From NCBI GenBank assembly GCA_034638255.1, contig JAWPGT010000040.1, positions 1 to 64,000 of the forward strand: DNA of 64,000 bases, written 5' to 3'. Position 1 is the stretch's first letter. Each line of letters begins with the position of its first letter. The translations under genes and the position numbers were made by a program. Below, in pieces: positions 40,481-51,708 of the stretch. The notes beneath the pieces were generated by a model. That model ran no database searches. It saw only the letters and a list, made by a program, of their open reading frames with translations, and was not told where the DNA came from. Source of the stretch: Coprinus comatus (Eukaryota > Basidiomycota > Agaricomycetes > Agaricales > Agaricaceae).

Positions 40481-42478
40481 CATCAGGATTTCGCGCATGT
40501 CCTTGGAGGTACTTGAAGTTACTTAGAAAGGCATCCAAGGAGCTCCAAGTACACCCCAATAGAATTCAAAGAAGAGTAAAATTATCCTTGGAGTTCCTTG
40601 GAAAATTTGTCCCAAGGAGCTCCAAGTAGGTCCCTCTAACTTGGGTGTACTTGAATAGCTTTGAACGTACTTGGACAGCACATAAAAGTTACTTTTCTAC
40701 CTTGCAATTATATTTTACAGGATTTTATTTGCATTTTCGGGATAATTCAAGTACTCTCAAGGTCACACCAAGTAAGGGAATAAGGACAATAAAAAAAATA
40801 TCATTGAAGTTGTAATAATACATGTGATATACTAACTTAGTCTACAGTATTAATACATTCTTATACCTTTGTATCAGCATAGAGACTGTAATAGTGAAAT
40901 AAGTAATTATTAACATAAAATGGAGAGAAAAAGCGAACCTTGGATGATGTGTTACAAAGATCACATCACACGAAGCATGATACTCGACCGTACGGCGTGC
41001 GAGTACCAGCGTTGGAAAGGGGCGGTTAATGTGGTTATAACGAGCCTAAACACAAAAGGATTGGATAAGAAATGGGCGAGTTATTAGTTATTTAGTTGGA
41101 GAGTAATATATATATAGTAACTTACCAAAGATCTGCATGTCGGTACATGAGTTTTGAGGGGTACGTGGTGCGGATAGTATCGTTGTAACAACGCCGTTTA
41201 GACGGTTTTAACGAACCTAAGTACAGGAGGAGTGCACAGATATTGAATGATATATCAGTTATTTCGTTGGGGAGGAACATATGTGGTAACTTACCAGAGA
41301 TGTGCATGTCGGCACAGGGGTTTTGGACAGTGTGCAGTGTAAATGGTATCGTTCGAACGGCGTCATTTAGGTAATTTTAATGAGCCTAGATACAAAAGGA
41401 GTGCATAGATATTGAGTGACATATTAAATATTTAGTTGGGGAGGAACATATATGGTAACTCACCAGAGAGGAGTGTGTCGGCACCAGAGTTTTGGGTGGT
41501 GCGGAGTGCGGATGGCACTGTTCGGACGGCGTCGTCAAGACAGTTGTAATGAGCCTAAAATCATAAGGATTAAACATGTATCAAGCGAAATATTAGATAT
41601 TTAGTTAGAGTGACTCACCTGGGACCTAGTACCAGAGTATTGCTCACTACACCTCCAATCCTTCCCCACAGCGCAATCAACTTCGGTCAGTCATGGAGGA
41701 GTTACGAATGGTCTAAACGAGCCTAGGTAAATGTCTCTATGTGAAGAAATGAGTGAGACAGCCTCAGGATACTACAGAGTGATGACATACCAATATTATT
41801 CATGCCATACCATGAGAATTAGACCATAGCACGTGTGGCTAGGCTTGTTCGAAGCGGAAAAAAGAGCCGGTTCCAAAGAGCCAAGACGCGTGCCAAAGCG
41901 TGATGAAATGAGTACAACAGACCAAAAACATTGTATGCTTACCTTGTTCAATAAAGTGGCTGTTATAGTACAAGTACTAAACCACGCGACGCGTAACCGC
42001 TGTCATTCGAAGCAAAACGGTGAGACGATTCTAGAGAGCCTAAAAACGTGAGATTTTGTTAGGAATTGAGTGAATAGGGATGTAATGATGTGGCAGAGGT
42101 ATTATGATCTCATGAGATTGTTGCCATTGGGATGTGACGTGGAGTGAGTGATGTGTGACAAGGAGAGTAGGATGTCACACTCATCCGCTTTTTTTGCAAA
42201 GTCCAAATTTGATAACATCAAAAGTTTCAAAACATATGTGATGATCAATAATCATTGATCAGAACAAAAACAAATAGTGTTAATAATGTAAACTAAAGTT
42301 TAACATTTTTCGTGAGCAAGTAAAGCTTGAGGATTTACTTGGTTCTATCCTTGACCTAACTTGGAACTAAAAAGCTCCTCAGAGTACCTTGGGACATTTT
42401 TCACCAAGGATGTACAAGTACAACAAGTAGTCTAAGCAACCCTAAGGTAGACCCAAGCAAATGCGTGATTTCCTGATG
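40481..42478. mobile_element. Non-autonomous element with inverted ends, 2.0 kb
   Basis: The left end, CATCAGGATTTCGCGCATG, is matched by the reverse complement of the right end, CATCAGGAAATCACGCATT. Both are followed by subterminal CTTGG/TACTTG-type motifs that recur at 40,500-40,680 and 42,330-42,450. There is no transposase. The middle holds a roughly 170-bp tandem array. Only AGA on both sides resembles a target duplication, and the two flanks come from different sequences, so superfamily and exact ends are unsure. Confidence 0.6.
40930..42060 (-). repeat. Tandem array of about 170-bp units with splice-like borders
   Basis: The marker GAGCCTA (or GAACCTA) recurs at 41,042, 41,212, 41,382, 41,551 and 41,719, spacing 168-170 bp, and again near 42,036. 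On the minus strand each marker is the end of an intron-like TTTAG/GCTCGTT. About 90-105 nt further on each unit has a donor-like GGTAAGTTAC or GGTGAGT, near 41,119, 41,289, 41,455 and 41,615. The array thus looks like repeated exon-intron pairs. I find no recognisable protein domain. Confidence 0.7.
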
Positions 42479-43654
42479 AGACATCATCGATGCCATTCCC
42501 ACTCTCACCAAACACGCCGCCGCTCATGCCAGAGTACTGGATCAAATCAAGAAGACTTTGGACGAGACCTTGGAGAAGACTACGACCCCATCGCTGAAGC
42601 CAACATCACTGGCTCCCCTTGCCGAGACCTCTGAAGTTGAGAATGAGGACATTCCCCCTAAGGAAGGAAGTAATGTTACGAGTCTACCCAAACCACCGGC
42701 CCGTACCACCACCACCAAGGAAGACTTGTTCGCCATCTTCCCCGAACTCATTCCCAATGACGACACCATCATGGACGACTACGTCTGATGTATTATTCCC
42801 CGGTGACATCACCATGACATCGCTATGACCTAATGTCGAACTAAGTATGAGACTCCACTTATGCTTAGAAGTTTGCATTTCCCCAGCTCCAGTATTGTCA
42901 GGAATGCTCTAGACAGTCCCCAAGGTCAGTACTTATTGTTGGTTGAGGTTAGAAGAGTTGTGGTTAGATATTCTCTCTTTGGAGTTCTGGACTTGTAGAT
43001 TGTTTCCGCTTTCTGTGACATCACAATGTCACGTCACACGTTACTGAAGCGTCCTGCAGACACATGAAGACTCTCTAGTCTAATACAAGTGTCTGCAGGT
43101 GAGTAGTTAAGAAGTTATTGTATCTCTCTAGTCTAATACAAGTGTCTGCAGTGTTTGTGTTTTATCTCAGTCATTTCTTATTGGTTTCCCTCCATTCCTT
43201 CGTCATTGTGCTCGTCTCGTCGTCCTCTACGATCCTGCGCTTACAAGTATTAGTTATCTGTTTCGTCATTTTACTCCTGTTGACTAATCTTTCATTGTAT
43301 ATGGAGTAAATAGTCCCCGACCCCGATGTCTCACCTACTCCTGTTGACAGTTCTAGCATTGTGTATGGAGTAGATTATAAAGTGATGACGAGTATCTAGG
43401 ATATACGTAGTTAGTAGCTATTAATAGGTACATTCCTAGAATAGTATAAATACTCGCTGTATTAGACGATTAAAGCCCTAAGCTTTAATCTCTTCTGTTG
43501 TATCCCTTATACATCTCTGTCTCCATACCTCTCAGTCACTAGGTTGAAAGGCCTTGAGATTGCAGCAGAGTATTTATTGAAAGCACGTTCCTAAACGACT
43601 GCACCTAGCGTTTAAGTTCCAGGGTGTTCAGCTTAACGGTTCGTGGTCATAACA
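42479..43654 (+). mobile_element. Truncated Gypsy-B copy: end of ORF 3a plus 3' LTR
   Basis: Bases 42,481-42,673 match 33,478-33,666 of Gypsy-B, and 42,674-43,654 is its LTR, interrupted by a 350-bp solo LTR. The ORF 3a end is open here from the DIIDAIP stretch to the TGA at 42,788. The LTR differs from those of Gypsy-B by scattered substitutions, so it is an older relative. Everything upstream is missing. Confidence 0.9.
42896..43245. repeat. Solo LTR, 350 bp, TSD AGTAT
   Basis: Near-identical to 24,661-25,010. It is flanked by AGTAT at 42,891-42,895 and 43,246-43,250, inside the Gypsy-B-type LTR. Two solo LTRs of one family and no internal region here indicate repeated LTR-LTR recombination. 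Confidence 0.95.
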
Positions 43655-43812
43655 ACAGGTATTAAATTAAAAATGTCAACTTCGTACCACCCAGAAACAG
43701 ATGGATCCAGTGAAAGGACAAACAAAACAATGAATCAAGCTCTGAGATTCCATGTAGACCAGCAACAACATGGATGGATAAAAGCACTCCCATTTATACG
43801 TTTTGCAATGAT
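43655..43812 (+). pseudogene. Gypsy-C integrase core fragment
   Basis: The plus strand reads MSTSYHPETDGSSERTNKTM and QQQHGWIKALPFIRFAM, the part of a Ty3/Gypsy integrase around the catalytic Glu. It is cut on the left by the Gypsy-B-type LTR and on the right by an LTR fragment. The remainder continues at 44,012-44,029 (PPISYT) and 50,525 onward. Confidence 0.85.
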
Positions 43813-44011
43813 GAAACTCGGAGTCAGCTCTAACTCCTGCACGAACGACTTATTAGTAAGGAACACCTGTGATCTACAGTCTGAGTACTGTGGAGGTCGT
43901 CCCCTGAAAGTAGTCTCAGTAAGAGTAGACGTTCTCCTCCTATGAGCATCTTGAAGAGATCCATCGTAGCATCGTCTATACCGAAACGGAGGTATAGGCA
44001 AGATTATAACA
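43813..44011 (-). repeat. Gypsy-A-type LTR fragment
   Basis: Matches the half of the Gypsy-A LTR that starts ggagtcagctctaac and ends attataaca. The other half is missing. It lies within Gypsy-C integrase sequence. Confidence 0.85.
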
Positions 44012-44029
44012 CCACCTATCAGTTATACG

Positions 44030-44221
44030 TGTTGAACTATTATTAGTTCTACAATGACATTCTCGTATGGCATCACGCTTGACGAATATATCTTCATGAT
44101 CCTTATCATGTGATCTAGTATATTCTTGCACGGACCACTGTAGTTATGTATATAAGTTTGTACTATTGCATTATATACTTCAGTTCCTTTACTACTAACA
44201 ACCATCACCCTCAGTAAGTCC
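44030..44221 (+). repeat. Copia 5' LTR, truncated
   Basis: Matches 50,286-50,477 with a few substitutions, then diverges. The U5 end and the expected primer-binding site are absent. Confidence 0.85.
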
Positions 44222-44393
44222 GAGTTCCGCTCGCTCAAGACGACGACCCACTCAGTGTTCTCTATGCAACCCCTTACCATACTCGGTTAGACGGGCAGCA
44301 CATAGCTCTGTAGAACATAGCGCATGTAGTGCAGCTTTAGTTCATAGTTCTGACATATGTTTTGTTGTATATTTTCATCTCCAAACATTACTC

Positions 44394-47300
44394 ATGGCCG
44401 CTTTGATCCCCTCGATCCCGGTCCTCACTGGCACTGCTAACTACCAAGTGTGGGAAGCACGTGTTTTGTCAATTGCCAATATGATCCACATGGATGGATG
44501 GTGTGTAGCGAGAATGATCGACGGCAGCGCCACAAGGCCTGCAGCTGTTGGTGGTTCCCCCACAACTGCCACTACTGCTATGGTACCCCCCACGAACGTC
44601 GATGAAATTCGAAAGTTCGATAATTGTGAGGCATTTGCACTTGGGATGTTAAATTCCCGATTGAGCGATGACATGCTTAGGCATGGTGAAACAACCTCAG
44701 ATGATCTCTGGACACACCTGAGACGAGTCTACGGTACATTTTCAGCAGGTGCAGCTTACGAGCTGTATGCTTCTGCAGATTCGTTCCGATTATCTGGTGT
44801 AAATGATCCCTCTAAGGAGATCACCACCTTTAGGAACTACTTCATGCAGTTAGAGCAAGCCACGCCCCCAATTAACGTCCCGGGAATCCTCCGTGCGTTG
44901 ATGTTAATGACATGCATTCCTCCTCAATGGAGTGCCACTTGTGCAGCCCTCCTCGTCCAATATGGTAACTCCTTATCAAACCTAACAGTTCAAATCGTCT
45001 CCGATGCAATTATGGGTGCTTGGCGGGATTCCCGTGGAGCTGCTTCTGCTTCTCATGCCGCTTCTACCGGCATTAAAAACTATAAGGGTGCAAAGCCCTA
45101 TTCTAAATCCTCCGGTGGCGCTTCTCAGCAGCCCCAACAACAACAACAGAAGTCGTCATCTGGTGGTTCTAAACCAAATCAGACCCAGAACTCCAGTTCC
45201 GGTGATGCTTCTGGGGGGGATAAGGATAAAAAGAAGAAGCATCGATGTGGAAAATGTGGAGGCAACAAGGCTAACAATGCTGAAGAGGATGCCAGTAATG
45301 TGGATATGATTTTGTCACCCACTGTCTTGGAGTCTTTCACGACTCCCACTAACAAACCTTCCAATACTCGTTCTCTCATCGAGAGGATGAAGACAACTGA
45401 TCCCCACCTCAGGGCAGTGGCCTTGAAAAAGGCTGCAGATGAAGTCGTCGTGCATGGTGTTGAGCCTCCTGCTCCTCATGCTACTCTTCTTCCCCCTGCT
45501 GGGCACCTGGTCGGTCGTACCCGGTATCAGAAAAAGAAGACAGAGGTCTTCGAGAAGATGGGTGCTCGCCTTGGCTTTGGCTTGGTTGAACCCTGTCCTC
45601 CATCACCTCCACTATCGCTTGATGCAATGGTGTCACACATCCTTCCTGAAGAGGAAATTAATTCGTCTTCAGTTTCTACACCTGGGTCCCCCATGTGCAG
45701 ATCTGAGTCTCCTTCTTACGTTCCTCCTTCCGATGTCCCCGAAGTGATCTCCAAGGCTGACGCCTATATGAATGATCCGGACTACAAAGCCGATGCGGAC
45801 TACAAGGTCGATGATGGTTGGTATAACGAGTATGTACCTTTCTTTTCTCAAGATTTCTTCCTTACTAAATGGGATATCCAGAGATGCCCCTGCCAAATGG
45901 GGAGACGAACAAATTGCTCCATTAGACCCAATGTTCTAGTGCGCCATAATGGACTGCCAGACTATAGTCGGACATTTAGTTCTCATGTATCCACTGTTGA
46001 TGTAACTTCTCCTGTTTCTGTAAATGTGATGGTTTCTCCCATTTCTTTATGTGATCCTTTTGTCTTACCGGCAAAATATTTAAGAGATCCTGAAAGTGGT
46101 GATGAACTGGTAAAAGATCTTGAATGCTTATGCAACTTCTGTGAAGATAAAGAAAAACCTAATTATGCTAGAGAGTCTGCTACTTGGCTCCTTGATTCAG
46201 GCGCTAGCTTCAATTGCACTCAGCATATAAGCGACTTTATCGAGTTAGAGGAAGGAGTGTTTGGCAATGTTAGAACTGCTAACAACAAACTCATTGGCAT
46301 TACCGGCCGTGGGAAAGTCCTCTTTCAACATGAAGTAGACGGAGTTACAAGAACAACTCCACTGTATCCGGTCTATTATATTGCGTCTCTCTCCACTAGA
46401 ATCATTTCACCTGGCGCCTTATGGCTGCAAGGAATGAGGAGTGAGTCTAATTTAAAGCGAACCAACATATTTCGTTCAAACGGAAAATTATTTATGCATG
46501 CTACACGCATACCTGTGTTCAAAGAGTTAGAAGATGCACTCCACCACATTCACACTCGGATTGTGCATCACTATACTGCAAACCAGGTGCTATCTTATTG
46601 CGCATCTAAATTATCTGTTTATGATCTTTGGCACTGTCGATTGGCGCATCCTGGAAAGGAAATATTGCGACAACTTCCAAAACACTCAGAAAAAGTACCT
46701 GAGTTTGATATTCCTATCTCTCGTCAAGTTTGTGATGGTTGTGCTCAAGGCAAAATGTCCGATGATGCACATCATCCTTCTTCGACACGAGCGAAGTCAT
46801 TTTTAGAATTGATCCACAGTGATCTTCTAGAATTCCCTGTTGCCTCATACCACAAGTACAAGTGGGCAATGACGTTCTATGGTGACTATTCTAGCCATGC
46901 CTGGATCCTCCTTTTACGAGCCAAATCTGATGCCTTCTCGGCACTTGAAAGATTCTGTGCCTTCGAGGAAAAACAATTCAGTAAAACAATTAAGCGTATC
47001 TGGACAGACAATGGTGGTGAATATGTCTCTAAACAACTTGAGGAATTCCTTCACTCAAAAGGGATAGTACATGAGACGTCTGCACCACATATACACCAGC
47101 AGAATGGTAGAGCAGAAAGACTGAACCGCACACTTCAGGAAAAGGCGCAGGCCATGCAACTTACTGCATGCTTACCGGATTCTTGGTGGGAATTTGCCCT
47201 TAATATGGCTGTTCATTGCTACAATAGAACTCCCATCAAACGTCTTGAATGGAAAACTCCCACTGAAATGGTAACAGGGAAGAAGCCAGATCTATCTGGT

Positions 47301-50249
47301 CTTCACGTGTTTGGCTGTGCAGCTTACGTTTTCATTCCTAAGGAATCGCGTGATGACAAATTATCACCCAGATCTGAAATAATGATCTTCCTTGGATATA
47401 ATGGCACAAACTTTACATTTATGCGACATCAGAAGGGAAATGTTATTTACACTGCAAAAACAGCTATTTTCGACGAGGGCTGGTATCCCAAATGCAAGCC
47501 AGATCACGAAAAACGTAAGGACTCCGGTTCTACAAAAAACCCCAAAATAAATCCTCCTCCTCCGGCGTCTGACAAAGATGACGAGGATACTACACCTGAT
47601 CTTTATCCTGATGATCCTATGGACACATCTCGACAAGATGACAGTGATAGAACACCGTTACCGCCTAGACCGCAAGGTCCGATTCCCGGACCATCTACTT
47701 CTCAAAAACCTCCTGTTCCCAGTCTGAGCAAACATGCTCCCAGGAAAACAACAGTTGAGGAAGTCACTGATGAAGATGATGATGACGCGTTATCATACGC
47801 TGATCCTGAATCACCTATTCGTCAACTGAGTCTGAGCTCTGCTCCTCGATCTGACTCCACCCGTCCCATTTCTCCATCACCTGAACGACCTGCTAGACCA
47901 GTTGAACCTTTACCTCACCGTTCTGGCCGAGAAAAGTTTGTTCCGTTTAGAGAAGGTAACGTTTATGGGGAGAGAACACATCCGTCTGAGATCCTAAGAG
48001 ACTATAATCACAATGAACCTCTACCACCTCAGGGGAGAGTTCGTCTCCATGGTCACGATTTCAGAATCCGAAATCAACAAGATTGCCCTAAAGCAGATCC
48101 ATGTCCTATTTCGCCCGAGGAAGTCCGAGAACGTCGCAATGAAATACACAGACAACACAAGGATGCCTCACAGCAATATGCGAGGGAACAACAACCTGAC
48201 GCAATGGAAGAAGACGCAGATTGTAAGATTCAACGGATAACTAAGGAAGGGGGGTTAGAATTGATGAACTTTTTATTGGCAAAAGCGAGTTCAACTACAG
48301 TTCCTGAGCAATTCCGTGATCTTGTAAAATTGAATCCGGAGGAACATAAACACTGGCACAAAGCTTGTCTCAAAGAACTAGATGCGCTGAAAAAGCATCA
48401 AGTTTATGAGTTGGTGAAACTTCCGGAAGGAAGAAAAACTGTAAAAAATAGATGGGTCTTTAATGAAAAGAGTGACGGTCGCAAACGTGCTAGACTAGTT
48501 GCTAAAGGATTTTCTCAAGTCGAGGGCATCGACTTTGATGAATTATTTTCTCCAGTAGTACGATATGAGTCCGCTCGAATCCTGCTCGGGTTAGCTGCCC
48601 TTGAAGACTGGGACATTGAGTCTGTCGATGTAAAGACAGCATATCTCTATGGCAAACTGGATGAGGAAATCTATATGGATCAACCCGAAGGTTTCAAACT
48701 TAAGGGCAAGGAACATATGGTGTGGAGGTTACGACGTGCATTGTACGGCCTTAAACAAGCCAGCTTAGCCTGGTGGAAGGAGATGGCATCTTCCATGGAC
48801 AAACTAGGTTTCAAGTGATGTGAATCCGATGCCGGTATCTATATTTATCGTTGAAAAGATGGCAAGTTTGTCATTGCTGTCGTGTATGTTGACGACATAC
48901 TTTTTATGGGAAATGACTCCGCCCTGCTTAAAAAGCTTAAAGGAGAGTTCATGAAAAAGTGGGAATGCCGTGACCTAGGAGAAGTCAAAGAATTTCTCGG
49001 TATGCGCATCAGGAGAGATCGAGCTAATCGAAAGATCTATCTTGATCAATGTGCTTATTTAGAAAAGATCCTGGAAAGGTTTAAAATCACTGGCTCTGAC
49101 CGTGATACCAAACGGGTGCGAACTCCGCTGCCAGAAGGGTACTATCCAGTTCCTAACGACAAGCCGATCAACTCCTCCATCCGTTCTAGATACCAACAGG
49201 TGATCGGATCACTGTTGTACATTGCTATTGGCACACGTCCAGACATTTCGTTTGCTGTGACTAAGCTTAGTCAACATTCTCATAACCCTACGGAAGAACA
49301 TTTACAAAGGGCTCTCTATATTTGTAGATACCTACTAGCGACTCGGGAATACCGAATGACGCTTAATGGTTCTGGTAATGAGGGCTTCATCGCTTACAGT
49401 GATTCTGATTGGGCTAGTGATCCTTCTACTTGAAGATCCCAAACTGGTTATCTGTCCACTGTTGCATCCTGCCCGGTAGCCTGGGTTAGTCGATCACAGA
49501 AGACTATTGCGTTATCATCTACAGAGGCTGAGTACATGGCTATTTCCGATTGTAGTCGTCAGTCCATCTGGATCAGAAGCCTAATGACTGAACTTGGTTT
49601 ACACAACAATGAACCAATGGATATTTGTGGAGACAATATGGGCTCTCTCTTTATCGCGCAAAATCCTGCTGTCGAAAAGAGATCAAAACACATAGACATC
49701 ATTTTCCACTTCATTCGTCAAGTAATTGATGAAAAGTATAAGAATAACGAGTATAGTAAGTCTATAGGTACGTCGTTAGCATTAGAAAGTCTAAAGTAGG
49801 TTAAAGAGAATATCATACCTCACACTCGAAGAAGCAATAAGAGAGTGAGGTTTCCAGTTGAACTGGTACAGTATATATATACGAAAAGGAACAGTCTAGT
49901 AAAAGTCTGTGTCGCAAACAAAAGGTGAATAAAGCCAAAGAAACAAAGAAGATGTGTCCGAAGACACGGACACAGTCCCAGTCCAACCTCAAAGAAAGCA
50001 GCCATCCTTCACATGTCACATCAATCACCCGATGCGTCCAGTCCACCCGACTCGGCACGCATTTGTTATTCCTACAAAAAGAAGGTTCAGCTCTATTTTA
50101 TCCCAGGCACTGAGAACCCTGCAGATCTTCTCACGAAGAATCTCGGACGTGTGAAGTTTGAATACTTCCATGATAACTATTACGGGTTGGAGTTTTCTAA
50201 TCCCACATATAGCGCTGCCAAGCGCTCAAATAATATGGTCCCAATGTAA
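44394..50249 (+). pseudogene. Copia Gag-Pol polyprotein with three TGA stops and an insertion
   Basis: A single frame from the ATG at 44,394. It encodes a Copia Gag region (start MAALIPSIPVLTGTANYQVW) with a degenerate knuckle (HRCGKCGGNKANNAEE), protease (WLLDSGASFNCTQHISDF), the pre-integrase zinc region (LYDLWHCRLAHPG; later CDGCAQGK), integrase (IHSDLLEF, WTDNGGEY, QNGRAERLNRT), reverse transcriptase (RLVAKGFSQVEGIDFDELFS; YVDDILFMGND) and RNase H. TGA codons interrupt it at 48,816, 48,852 and 49,431; each sits where the family has Arg (for example DPSTxRS) and fits CGA changed to TGA. A 345-bp insertion near 49,737 separates the last RNase H residues, which resume in the same frame as VQLYFIPGTENPADLLTKNL. 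Confidence 0.92.
49737..50076. mobile_element. Small insertion of unknown type in Copia RNase H
   Basis: 340 bp bounded by AAAAG on both sides (49,732-49,736 and 50,077-50,081). The ends are weakly inverted (TATAAGAATAAC against GTAGGAATAAC). Two internal hairpins are possible (CCTCAC with GTGAGG; GTGTCCG with CGGACAC). It has no coding capacity. It could be a MITE-like or SINE-like element; I recognise no family. Confidence 0.5.
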
Positions 50250-50285
50250 GGCGCTTCATAGCTGCCATGTTCGTATTCAGGGGAG

Positions 50286-50524
50286 TGTTGAACTATTATT
50301 AGTTCTACAATGACATTCTCGTATGGCATCATGCTTGACGAATATATCTTCATGATCCTTATCATGTGATCTAGTATATTCTCGCACGGACCACTGTAGT
50401 TATGTATATAAGTTTGTACTATTGCATTATATACTTCAGTTCCTTTACTACTAACAACCATCACCCTCAGTAAGTCCAGAGTCGTACCTACCCATGTTTA
50501 ACACACTACGCTCTTGTTTCAACA
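50286..50524 (+). repeat. Copia 3' LTR, 239 bp
   Basis: Terminal inverted repeat TGTTGAA/TTCAACA, preceded by the purine run aggggag and followed by the target duplication ATACG. Confidence 0.88.
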
Positions 50525-51141
50525 ATACGAGTACAGATGCACCAGCAGGCAATCATGAACAATTTATACAACATCTCCAGACCTTGACAGCTACAGCACA
50601 AGATAATCTTGCAAAGGCAAAAGTAACACAAACAGTACAGTCCAACAAACATCGGGATGTACGATTCCCCTTCCAAGTAGGTGCTCGAGCCTTAATCCTT
50701 TCGGACCTCAGAAACACAGAGCACCAAGCAGAAGGATCAAGAATAGGTACAAAATTACGACCAGTCTGTGATGGGCCATTCCCAATAGTGGAGGTCAATG
50801 ATGAACACTTTGTAGTTACCCTGAATGTACCCACATTACAAGGGGGAACTACACACCGGAAATATCATGCCTCATTGGTCCGACCATTCATCGAAAATGA
50901 TGACTTGTTGTTCCCATCACGATCCACAGTACCACCAGCACCTGTATTAATGCCAAATGGAATCTATGAGCATTTCATAGAACGCATTATTGCACGAAAA
51001 GCTATTGGTCGTGGCTACAAGTACCTTGTTAAGTGGCAAGGATGTCCTGATAACGAAAATGAATGGCTGTCCCAGGCTGAAATTGCTGATTGCAAAGCAT
51101 TAGATGTGTTTCTCGCGAGCATTGGAGAAACAAAGGCTTAA
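50525..51141 (+). pseudogene. Gypsy-C Pol C-terminus with chromodomain
   Basis: Open from the Copia insertion to the TAA at 51,141. It reads as the integrase tail (AQDNLAKAKVTQTVQSNKH, the LRPVCDGPFPIVEV region), then a chromodomain (YKYLVKWQGCPDNENEWL). Together with 43,655-43,812 and 44,012-44,029 this is one chromovirus, distinct from Gypsy-A and Gypsy-B. Protease, reverse transcriptase and gag are missing. Confidence 0.88.
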
Positions 51142-51708
51142 AAGTGATAAGATTGTAAACGGGGGCTACCCCACGCAACGTTAGGAGTAGTTTTCCTTTT
51201 TTTTTTCTTTCCTTTTTTTTAGTCTACCTTTCTCTTTGCCCGCGGTAGCTTTTTCCCACAGGGTTTTTTAATGCACCCGTGCACGGATTGTAGTGGCATG
51301 TATAGATATTTTCTTCTTATTGGTTGTCACACATTTTTTCTTCTTTTTCTCTTTCTTTCTTCCTCTCATTTTCCTTTTTCTTGCGATACCCATACCAGAA
51401 TTTTTTAAAGGGGGGAAGAGTGTAAACAGTTACACACCTACCACATCACCTAGTGACATCATAGACCCAAGAACTAATGCATACTGCATATAACGACTAA
51501 AAATACTGACATAAACAGGTATATAAGATGGGACCCTCCCCATCTTATAGGACATCATTCCCTTCCCACTTCCCTCACATCCTCATATTATTACTTGTAC
51601 CTTACTGTGCGCACTCTCAATCTTTAATATAGTAACTTTGTGGCCGTTACCTTGGACCTTCGTGAGTTATTATATTTGTTCATCTTCAGTGAGCCGTCCC
51701 GGCTTTCA
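51142..51708 (+). repeat. Gypsy-C 3' non-coding region and 3' LTR (LTR 51,421-51,708)
   Basis: A pyrimidine-rich stretch (51,190-51,380) is followed by a polypurine tract (aaaggggggaagag) at 51,407-51,420 and an LTR starting tgtaaacagtt and ending ggctttca at 51,708. The LTR contains tatataagatgg as a probable TATA box near 51,520. Immediately after it begins the CND1 duplicate, so Gypsy-C marks the left edge of the duplicated block. Confidence 0.8.

Larger units (their letters stand above)
44030..50524 (+). mobile_element. Ty1/Copia retrotransposon, inactivated
   Basis: The left end is tgttgaac at 44,030 and the right end ttcaaca at 50,524, with ATACG on both sides (44,025-44,029 and 50,525-50,529). 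Removing the element and one ATACG restores the Gypsy-C reading PPISYTSTDAPA, which confirms both borders. The 5' LTR matches the 3' LTR for 192 bp only, to 44,221, and lacks the last 47 bp. A polypurine tract (aggggag) precedes the 3' LTR at 50,286. Three in-frame TGA codons and a 345-bp internal insertion disable it. Confidence 0.92.

Noticed and set aside
40478..42481. AGA as a 3-bp target duplication of the TIR element
   Set aside because: The right AGA belongs to Gypsy-B sequence and the left flank does not, so the match is probably chance and the left side is rearranged.
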